Origin: an uncultured Prevotella sp.
GTDB taxonomy: Bacteria; Bacteroidota; Bacteroidia; Bacteroidales; Bacteroidaceae
Length of the DNA stretch: 12,929 nucleotides
Assembly: GCA_934183135.1 (NCBI GenBank)
Contig: CAKPRX010000063.1
Location: forward strand, 1 to 12,929
Reading direction: 5' to 3'
Shown here piece after piece: positions 6,956 to 12,929 of this stretch (position 1 is its first letter; each line of letters begins with the position of its first letter). The notes beneath the pieces were generated by a model, which saw nothing but the letters and a program-made list of their open reading frames with translations, did no database searches and was not told where the DNA came from. Position numbers and translations under genes: made by a program.

Positions 6956-7111
6956 GTAGGTGTATCCTAAGGTTTAGGATGTGTGTGCGAAGACTGCGGA
7001 TGGGCATCCGGAAGTCCGGGATGTGGGTTCCATGATTTCGGATGGAGCTCATGGCGGTCCGGGGTCTTCTTAGGGTTAACGTGGATGGGCCCGGAGCCTG
7101 TCGGCTGGATG
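6956..7111. repeat. Degenerate tandem array, 21-bp period, GGATG core
   Basis: GGATG occurs at 6977, 6998, 7019 and 7040, each exactly 21 bp apart. A degenerate member (GTAGG) is at 6956, a decayed one near 7061, and further cores are at 7083 and 7107 (spacing about 21-24). Sequence between cores is poorly conserved, although CCGGA and CATCC blocks recur. The array lies upstream of the DASS gene. It may be a decayed minisatellite or a row of protein-binding sites on one face of the helix (21 bp is two turns). Confidence 0.6.
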
Positions 7112-7160
7112 GGTGGCCTGTCGGCCAGACAGGGTCAGCAAGCGGGTAGGGGCTGTCGGC
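7096..7160. repeat. Dispersed repeats of a CTGTCGGC element
   Basis: GCCTGTCGGC occurs at 7096-7105 and again at 7116-7125 (20 bp apart). A third, slightly diverged copy GCTGTCGGC is at 7152-7160. The elements border the GGATG array and may belong to the same expanding repeat. Confidence 0.5.
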
Positions 7161-7193
7161 ACGCAATAGGGTAACGGCGATGGTTTAAGGTAA

Positions 7194-7241
7194 TAACGCC
7201 AGGTACTGCCCTGGTTAAGGGAGGTACGGTACCTGGCGTTA
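7194..7241 (-). terminator. Long inverted repeat after the MFS gene, probable terminator
   Basis: Perfect 13-bp arms TAACGCCAGGTAC (7194-7206) and GTACCTGGCGTTA (7229-7241) with a 22-nt loop, starting 17 nt after the MFS stop codon. The loop can form its own stem (CCCT 7209-7212 with AGGG 7218-7221). Alternative short stems exist (CCAGG/CCTGG, GGTAC/GTACC). The minus strand has no real U-tract after it (TTACCTTAAACC), so it could be a Rho-independent terminator of weak type, an RNA 3'-end stabiliser, or a processing site. Confidence 0.55.
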
Positions 7242-7258
7242 GGGTCATAATGACGGGG

Positions 7259-8878
7259 CTACTTGATATTGGGCTCTTCGAGGTGCAGCCCTTTCTTCTT
7301 GTCAACCACCTTGAGCACCAGTCCTATAAGCAGGGCGGCTACGCCTAAGCCAGCCAGCATGACCAGCGGAGCGGTGTAGTTGAGCTGGGTGGCATCGGTT
7401 ACCCCCTCGTTGGTCATGGTCAGCACCTTGCCGATGAGCAGGGGAAAGAGCCAGAGGCCGATGTTCTGAATCCAGAATATCAGCGCGTAGGCCGAACCGA
7501 TAATCTTGGCGTCAACGAGCTTGGGCACGCTGGGCCAGAGCGAGGCTGGAACCAGTGAGAACGAGGCGCCGAGAATAAGGATGGTGACGTAGGCCACGAT
7601 GACACCGCCTACCTGATTGCCCTTGAACTCGGGCAAGATGAAGGCAAACGTGAGGTGACAGGCGATGAGCAGCAGCGAGCCCAGGACGAGCATGCTGGCT
7701 GCCTTGCCCTTGTGGTCAACATAGTTGCCCAGTATGGGAGTAATGCCCACGGCCAGCAGGGGAAAAACGGCAAAGATGGACTCAGCCGACTGGCGCATGT
7801 AGCCCATATAGCAGTAGGTTATAAGGGCTACGATGGACAGGGTGAGCATGGTGTACTTGAGCTGCTTGTTCTTCATGAAGTTGAACATGAAGGCAGTGGC
7901 GGCCACAACCAGCATGATGACATACTGGACGATGGTGACCGAGGTGGAGGCCCAGAACGAGCCCTCGGGAACCTCGGTAAAGGTGAGGTTGCACTGGAGC
8001 ATGTTCACGGCATATTTCTGGAAAGGGAATATGGCTGAGTAGTAAAGCACGCAGAGCAGGGAGACCAGCCAGAAACCGCTGCTGGTAAGTATCTGCCCCA
8101 GGTCGCTTATCTTGAAGGGGTCATCCTTTTCCTCGGCTTCGCCCGTCTGCTTGTCCAACTTCTTATCCATGAAGAAGTAGACTACCAGCATGATGAGGGC
8201 GATACAGAGGAGTACTACACCAAAAGCCACAGAGCGCGATACGCTGACCACGCCGCCCAGCTTGGCAAAGAAAGGCGAGAAAATCATACAGGTGGCTACA
8301 CCCAGACGGGCCAGGGCCATCTCGGAACCCATGGCCAGGGCCATCTCGCGTCCCTTGAACCACTTGACGATGCCGCGCGATACGGTAATGCCGCCCATCT
8401 CGGCTCCGCAGCCGAAGAGCATGAAGCCACAGGCTGCGAGCTTGGCAGAGGCAGGCATGCCCTCATAGAAAGGAGACACGCCGAGCTGCTCGAAAACGGG
8501 AATGTGATTGAGGTTGTTGGTAAACCAGACCTCCAGGCTGCTGCCAATGAAGGCATCGCTGATGGCATACCACTTGATGATGGCGCCGATGAGCATGACG
8601 GCTCCCGACAGGAGGGCGGTGAAACGTACTCCCATCTTGTCCAAAATGATACCGGCAAAGATGAGGAAGAATACGAATACGTTGAGGAAGGTCTCGGATC
8701 CCTGCATGGTGCCAAAGGCATCGGAGTCCCATCCGCGCTGCGTCTGCATCAGGTCTTTGATGGGCGATAGGATGTCCATGAAGATATAGGCGCAGAACAT
8801 GGCCAAGGCCAGCAGCAGCAGGGCTGTCCAGCGGAGGGCCGCTGAGTCGCGTAAGGTTTTTTGAACTGATTGATTCAT
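7259..8878 (-). CDS. MFS transporter, MFSD1-like (possible dipeptide transporter)
   Basis: A 539-residue inner-membrane protein of the major facilitator superfamily. The first half has the loop motif GIILDKMGVRF (76-86), with D80, G83 and R85. The second half has the equivalent GNYVDHKGK (384-392). A cytoplasmic linker with many charges (about 238-256) separates the halves. Near the C-terminus, SLVPASLWPSVPKLV (441-455) and GSAYALIFWIQNIGLW (461-476) resemble the signature of the MFSD1 group, whose animal member is a lysosomal dipeptide transporter. The group assignment is from memory of motifs and not certain. The gene starts 21 bp after the DPP5-like peptidase, which fits import of the dipeptides that enzyme would release. 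Two insertions (about 106-146 and 417-424) make it longer than a typical 400-residue MFS protein. Confidence 0.85.
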   Translation of the reverse strand: MNQSVQKTLRDSAALRWTALLLLALAMFCAYIFMDILSPIKDLMQTQRGWDSDAFGTMQGSETFLNVFVFFLIFAGIILDKMGVRFTALLSGAVMLIGAIIKWYAISDAFIGSSLEVWFTNNLNHIPVFEQLGVSPFYEGMPASAKLAACGFMLFGCGAEMGGITVSRGIVKWFKGREMALAMGSEMALARLGVATCMIFSPFFAKLGGVVSVSRSVAFGVVLLCIALIMLVVYFFMDKKLDKQTGEAEEKDDPFKISDLGQILTSSGFWLVSLLCVLYYSAIFPFQKYAVNMLQCNLTFTEVPEGSFWASTSVTIVQYVIMLVVAATAFMFNFMKNKQLKYTMLTLSIVALITYCYMGYMRQSAESIFAVFPLLAVGITPILGNYVDHKGKAASMLVLGSLLLIACHLTFAFILPEFKGNQVGGVIVAYVTILILGASFSLVPASLWPSVPKLVDAKIIGSAYALIFWIQNIGLWLFPLLIGKVLTMTNEGVTDATQLNYTAPLVMLAGLGVAALLIGLVLKVVDKKKGLHLEEPNIK

Positions 8879-8899
8879 AGTTTATATTTATTGTGTTTC

Positions 8900-11053
8900 T
8901 TATTTTTTGAGCCAGCGGTCGAGCCACGAGAAGAACGTGCGCTGCCAGAGGATGCCGTTCTGTGGTTTGAGTACCCAGTGGTTCTCATCGGGGTACAGCA
9001 GCAACTCGGCGGGGATGCCCCTCATGCGCGCGGCATTGAAGGCACCAAAGCCCTGGTTGGCATTGATACGATAGTCTTTCTCGCCGTGGATGCAGAGGAT
9101 GGGGGTATCCCAGTTGTCGACAGCACGGTGTGGACTGTTGGCATAGGTGCGGCGTGCGCGGTCGGTCTGGTCCTTGTTCCAGAAAGCGTCATCGTACTCC
9201 CAGTTAGAGAACCATGCCTCCTCGGTATCGGTGTACATGGACTCCAGGTTGAAGGCTCCGTCGTGGGCGATAAAACACTTGAAGCGCTTGTTGTGATGAC
9301 CGGCCAGATAGTAGACCGAGAAACCACCGAAACTGGCGCCTACGGCTCCAAGCCTATCCTTGTCCACATAGGGCAGATTGTTGGCTGCGTCGTCAATGGC
9401 GCTGAGATAGTCGTTCATGCACTGGCCCGTCCAATCGCCACTGACGGCCTCGTTCCACTCGCTGCCGAAGCCGGGGAGGCCGCGGCGGTTGGGGGCAATG
9501 ATGACATACCCGTGGGCAGCCATAATCTGCATGTTCCAGCGGTAACTCCAGAACTGAGAGACGGGACTCTGTGGGCCACCCTCGCAGAAGAGTAGGGTGG
9601 GGTATTTCTTAGTGGCATCAAAGTGGGGCGGCAGGATTATCCATACCAGCATGTCCTTGTTATCGGTGGTCTTCACCCAGCGGGGCTCCACCTTGCCGAT
9701 AGCCAGCTGGTCGAATATGTGCTTATTCTCATCGGTTATCTGAGTAACCTCGGCCTTCTTCTTCGGTGTGATGATAAAAATGTCGTCCGGGTGACTCATG
9801 GAGTGGCGGGTGACCAACAGCTGCTTGCCACGGCCCATGAGTTGTACGCTGCTGTAATCGTACTGGCCAGTGGTGACCTGATGTATTTGCCCCGTCAATG
9901 TGGTCTGGTAGATGTGGGTACAGCCATGCCATACAGCTAAGAAGTAGAGCGACTTGCTGTCGCTATTCCAGCAAAACTCGTCGACGTTGGTGTCCAGTGT
10001 CTCGGTTACATATTCTTTCTTACCAGTAGACAGGGTGTATATCAGCAGTCGGTTGCGGTCGCTCTCGTAGCCGTTGTGGGCCATGCTGAGCCATGCTATG
10101 CGGGTACCATCGGGCGAGAAAGAAGGATTAGTATCGTAACCCACATTGAGATCGCCTTGCTGGCGGTTTACGGGCTGGTCCTTCATAGTCTTGGTGGGGT
10201 CAATGGCTGGCTCCTTGTAACCTGCAGGTTTACAGAGGTTACGGGTGGTCTTGCTCTCAGTATCATAGAGATAAATGTCGGCATCGGTAGAGATGGCGTA
10301 CTGCAGACCGGTACGCTTACGGCTCGAATAGGCTATCTGCTTGGAGTTGGGGCTCCAAGTTATCTGCTCGATGCCTCCAAAGGGGGCCGTGGGACATTCG
10401 TAGGGTTCGCCGGCCATGATGTCGGTACCGTTATCTATCCGGTCGTTGGCTACCTGGGCCACAAAGGGATGGGCTATGCTCTCTACATAGTGGTCCCAGT
10501 GGCGGTAGTTCATGTCGGTAATGAGGCGCCCGGTGGCCTTGGGGAGGTCGGCCGGGTTCTGCTTGATGGTGCCGTGGTAGGGGAGCGACTTGATGAGGAT
10601 GACCTGCTTGCCGTCGGGGGCAAACTTAAATCCCTCGATGTCTATGTCTGAGTGGGTAAGCTGCTGCTTGTTGCTGCCGTCTGGATTCATCTTCCAGAGC
10701 TGACCATCACAGAGGTAGGCTATCTTGCGGCCGCCTTCTATCCAGGTTGCATCGGTCTCGTTCTTGGCACTATGGGTCAGGGGGCGCTTGTCGCTGCCGT
10801 CTCCGTTCATGCAGAAGAGCATCTGATGCCCCTTGTTCTCCTTAACGCTGTAGTAGCCCACCTGGTAAACTACCTGCTTGCCGTCTGGCGAAGCCTGCAC
10901 CCCGCCGATACGTCCCATGGCCCAGAGAGCCTCTGGGGTCATGGCATCTGAGGCGAGTTTGATGTCATTCTTACCTATCATGGTCTGTGCGTTTGCAAAA
11001 TTGCCGCCCATGCTGAGGGCGGCAACTATGGCGATAGTCTTTGCTGTATTCAT
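8900..11053 (-). CDS. S9 family peptidase, DPP5-like dipeptidyl-peptidase
   Basis: A 717-residue exported serine peptidase of the prolyl oligopeptidase family. Residues 1-22 are a signal peptide (cleavage probably after ANA). Residues of about 35-460 form a beta-propeller, with several PD40-like repeats (SPDGKQVVY, APDGKQVIL, SPNSKQIAY, SPDGTRIAW). The alpha/beta-hydrolase domain follows from about 470. The catalytic triad can be read as Ser574 in GASFGG, Asp660 in GEKDYR and His692 in DENHW. The segments GGPQSPVSQFWSYRWN, PNRRGLPGFG and FNLESMYT are close to Porphyromonas gingivalis DPP5, which removes N-terminal dipeptides with hydrophobic or Ala penultimate residues. The ATG overlaps the yidC stop codon by one base (TAATG), implying translational coupling. 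It should act in the periplasm and feed dipeptides to the downstream MFS protein. Prolyl tripeptidyl-peptidase is a less likely alternative. Confidence 0.9.
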   Translation of the reverse strand: MNTAKTIAIVAALSMGGNFANAQTMIGKNDIKLASDAMTPEALWAMGRIGGVQASPDGKQVVYQVGYYSVKENKGHQMLFCMNGDGSDKRPLTHSAKNETDATWIEGGRKIAYLCDGQLWKMNPDGSNKQQLTHSDIDIEGFKFAPDGKQVILIKSLPYHGTIKQNPADLPKATGRLITDMNYRHWDHYVESIAHPFVAQVANDRIDNGTDIMAGEPYECPTAPFGGIEQITWSPNSKQIAYSSRKRTGLQYAISTDADIYLYDTESKTTRNLCKPAGYKEPAIDPTKTMKDQPVNRQQGDLNVGYDTNPSFSPDGTRIAWLSMAHNGYESDRNRLLIYTLSTGKKEYVTETLDTNVDEFCWNSDSKSLYFLAVWHGCTHIYQTTLTGQIHQVTTGQYDYSSVQLMGRGKQLLVTRHSMSHPDDIFIITPKKKAEVTQITDENKHIFDQLAIGKVEPRWVKTTDNKDMLVWIILPPHFDATKKYPTLLFCEGGPQSPVSQFWSYRWNMQIMAAHGYVIIAPNRRGLPGFGSEWNEAVSGDWTGQCMNDYLSAIDDAANNLPYVDKDRLGAVGASFGGFSVYYLAGHHNKRFKCFIAHDGAFNLESMYTDTEEAWFSNWEYDDAFWNKDQTDRARRTYANSPHRAVDNWDTPILCIHGEKDYRINANQGFGAFNAARMRGIPAELLLYPDENHWVLKPQNGILWQRTFFSWLDRWLKK

Positions 11054-12929
11054 TACAATTTGCGTCTTTTACGTTCCAGTTCTTCGCGCTGTTTCTGCAG
11101 CTGTGCCTGCTGCTCCTGCATAGCCTGCAAGCGTGCGGCCAGACCTTTCATTTTCTGAGGATTATTCTGGTTCTCCTTGTAGCGGGCTTCAAGGATGGCG
11201 AGCAGCTTCTCGTCATTGGTGGTCTTGCGAAGCGTCCACATGATGGCAGCCGAGAAGAAGAGGCTGATAAAGTAGTAGAAATTCAGTCCGGCAGAGTAGT
11301 CGTTGAAGATAAAGAAGAACATGAGTGGCATGAGGAACATCATCCACTGCATCATCTTCATCTGCTCGGCCTGCTGTCCTACCATCTGGTCGCGTTGCTG
11401 GCGCATGGTCATCCACGAATAGAGTAGGTTGGCTACGCAGAAGAGTATACAGGTGAGTGATAGGTGATCGCCTATCAGCGGCAGGTTACGGCTCCACTCG
11501 ATAATGGGGTCGTAGGTCGAGAGGTCGTGCATCCACAGGAAACTCTGACCACGCAGCTGGATGGCATTGGGGACAAAGTTGAACATGGCAATCCAGATGG
11601 GCATCTGGATCAGCATGGGCAGACATCCCGAGAGGGGACTTACGCCGTACTTAGCATACTCAGCCATCATGGCCTGCTGTTTCTGCATCTGGTCTTCGGG
11701 CTTGTCATACTTGGCAGTGGCTGCGTCGAGTTTCGGTTTGAGCACACGCATCTTGGCACTGCTCATATAGCTCTTCTTGACCATTGGGAAAGTGATAACC
11801 TTGAGTAGCAGAGTGATAAGGATAAGCACTACGCCCATGGGGAACACACGAGAGAGCCAGTCGAACACGTATATGGTAAACCAACGATTGATAATGCGGA
11901 ACAGAGGCCATCCCAGGTAAACCAGTCGCTGAAGTTCCAGGTCCTTGTGGAATGTGCTCTCTTTCTCAACACTCTGCAGAAGGCGGAAATCGTTAGGACC
12001 GTAGTAGAAATCGAACTCGGAGGGCTGCTTGCCATCAGGGTCGAAGAAAGTCTTCATCTTAGCCTGGTAGCTCTTCAGGTAACCCGACCCTTTCTCCTGT
12101 GGTATTGAGGTCATCAGCGCATTAGGTTGAAAGTCGTTGCGGGCTATCATGACAGCAGAGAAGAACTGATTTTTAAAGGCCACCCAGTCAATCTTGTCCT
12201 CAACAGGGTCGTCTATCTTCTCCGAAGTCTCGCTCAGGTAGTCGGTGCCACCATCGGCATTGTGGTAGGTAAGTGTGGCATAGCGGTTTTCAAAAGTAAA
12301 ACCGCGCTCCTGTTGGCGGCATTTCTCCTGCCAGTTTATGTCCATGGTGTTGGTGCTGGGGGCGAAGAGGCCACCCATGCCCTGAACAGAGAACTGCATG
12401 TGGAGCATGTAGTCATGGCCCAGGCGGTAGCTTAGGACAATACCCTTGCCCTGGCTGGCCCAAGCTGTGAAGACAACGGTAGTGTCTGTAACTTGCGAAG
12501 GTTCAAAGTACAGGTCCTGAGTAGAAATATTAGCTTCTTTAGCTGCTAATGTGTAATTGAGGCTCTGATCTTTTTGCTCAAAGAGTACTACACCCTGACG
12601 CTCGTTGATATTATCCTTGTAATTCTTGACAAGGGCTTTCTCAACGGTGGCTCCCTTACTGTTAAGGGTCAGCTCTACCTGGCTGTTCTTGAGCACTATA
12701 CGCTGTGGCGTACCCTGCAGTGCCTTATGGAAAAGGGCTGTAGAGTCCTCGATAGTCTGCTGGATGGCCTTGGTTCTCTGTGCCTGTATGGCTGCAGCCT
12801 TGGCCTTATCCATTTGCTTTTTGGCAGCTTCCTGCTTGGCCACCTGTTCACGCTGGGCCTTGACTTCTTCGTCAGATGGCGTGCTCCACCAGGTGAAGCC
12901 TATGAATACGATGGCAATCAGTATTAATC
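11053..12929 (-). CDS. yidC: Membrane protein insertase YidC, 5' end missing
   Basis: YidC inserts and folds inner-membrane proteins with or without SecYEG. The reading frame is open to the right edge of the window; about ten N-terminal residues are lacking, and 624 are visible. A GTG at 12843 could be mistaken for the start. The frame upstream of it encodes the typical first membrane segment (LILIAIVFIGFTWWSTPS, 12928-12875), so it is internal. A Lys/Gln-rich linker and a large periplasmic domain follow. The conserved insertase domain starts at about visible residue 345, with WFTIYVFDWL and ITLLLKVITFPMVKKSY. Here the membrane-buried positive charge is Lys (visible 376) where E. coli has Arg366. 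Then come PLSGCLPMLIQMPIWIAMF and GLNFYYFISL. The last 26 residues are a basic, Gln-rich coiled coil likely to touch the ribosome. The stop overlaps the peptidase start. Confidence 0.95.
   Translation of the reverse strand, partial: LILIAIVFIGFTWWSTPSDEEVKAQREQVAKQEAAKKQMDKAKAAAIQAQRTKAIQQTIEDSTALFHKALQGTPQRIVLKNSQVELTLNSKGATVEKALVKNYKDNINERQGVVLFEQKDQSLNYTLAAKEANISTQDLYFEPSQVTDTTVVFTAWASQGKGIVLSYRLGHDYMLHMQFSVQGMGGLFAPSTNTMDINWQEKCRQQERGFTFENRYATLTYHNADGGTDYLSETSEKIDDPVEDKIDWVAFKNQFFSAVMIARNDFQPNALMTSIPQEKGSGYLKSYQAKMKTFFDPDGKQPSEFDFYYGPNDFRLLQSVEKESTFHKDLELQRLVYLGWPLFRIINRWFTIYVFDWLSRVFPMGVVLILITLLLKVITFPMVKKSYMSSAKMRVLKPKLDAATAKYDKPEDQMQKQQAMMAEYAKYGVSPLSGCLPMLIQMPIWIAMFNFVPNAIQLRGQSFLWMHDLSTYDPIIEWSRNLPLIGDHLSLTCILFCVANLLYSWMTMRQQRDQMVGQQAEQMKMMQWMMFLMPLMFFFIFNDYSAGLNFYYFISLFFSAAIMWTLRKTTNDEKLLAILEARYKENQNNPQKMKGLAARLQAMQEQQAQLQKQREELERKRRKL

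Larger units (their letters stand above)
6881..7258. other. Repeat-rich intergenic gap between two transporter genes
   Basis: These 378 bp hold no convincing gene. From DASS to MFS they contain an A/T-rich leader (6881-6925), a small hairpin ATCCTAA / TTAGGAT (6964-6980), a degenerate 21-bp GGATG array (6956-7111), three copies of a CTGTCGGC-centred element (7096-7160), and a long inverted repeat (7194-7241). A minus-strand frame of 82 codons (6918-7166) spans the array. Its product is Arg/Pro-rich with a 7-residue periodicity imposed by the 21-bp repeat, so I do not call it a gene. Confidence 0.6.

Noticed and set aside
6956..7160. Possible CRISPR array
   Set aside because: Only a 5-bp core is conserved, with a 21-bp total period. 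True arrays have repeats of about 23 bp or more separated by unique spacers, and no cas genes are nearby.
6918..7166. Minus-strand 82-codon frame in the gap between the transporters
   Set aside because: Its product is Arg/Pro-rich and its 7-residue repeat merely reflects the 21-bp DNA period. There is no promoter, and no recognisable domain.
8870..10651. Plus-strand frames (8870-9595, 10076-10651) inside the peptidase gene
   Set aside because: They are antisense to a complete S9 peptidase with signal peptide, propeller and catalytic triad, and carry no motifs of their own.
12841..12843. GTG as the start codon of yidC
   Set aside because: The frame remains open upstream to the window edge and encodes the expected first transmembrane segment, so this GTG is an internal valine.

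Overview
The window most likely comes from a Bacteroidales chromosome, probably Prevotella-like. The evidence is Bacteroidetes-type promoters (TTTG or TTG, about 19-20 bp, then TAnnTTTG), A/T-rich leaders without Shine-Dalgarno sequences, a large TonB-dependent receptor beside a small Cys-rich HYC_CC_PP-like protein, a DPP5-like peptidase and a YidC of Bacteroidetes type. The genus is inference; no rRNA or other marker is present.

Layout. At the left edge is the start of a minus-strand gene for transcription terminator Rho (1-126). Its promoter overlaps the U-tract of the terminator of the next gene, rpsA (290-2059, minus). A 293-bp divergent region follows. Then comes a plus-strand pair: a small Cys-rich exported protein (2353-2733) and a TonB-dependent receptor (2857-5193). 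The receptor carries a tandem Cys/His module in its periplasmic N-terminus, and the pair looks like a heavy-metal uptake unit. A convergent, hairpin-rich spacer (5194-5422) separates it from four minus-strand genes. In transcription order these are yidC (5' end outside the window), a DPP5-like S9 peptidase, an MFS transporter and, after a 378-bp repeat-rich gap, a DASS (SLC13-type) anion transporter.

How they may work together. yidC, the peptidase and the MFS gene are tightly packed (TAATG stop/start overlap, then 21 bp), so they are probably one transcript. The peptidase should release dipeptides in the periplasm. The MFS protein resembles the MFSD1-type group, which includes a dipeptide transporter, so the two may form a peptide-salvage pair (inference). 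The DASS protein probably moves C4-dicarboxylates.

Most worth a second look are the duplicated C-x2-H-x13-H-x3-C-C module in the receptor, the peptidase/MFS pair, a degenerate 21-bp GGATG array at 6956-7111, and a terminator-like hairpin in the rho leader.
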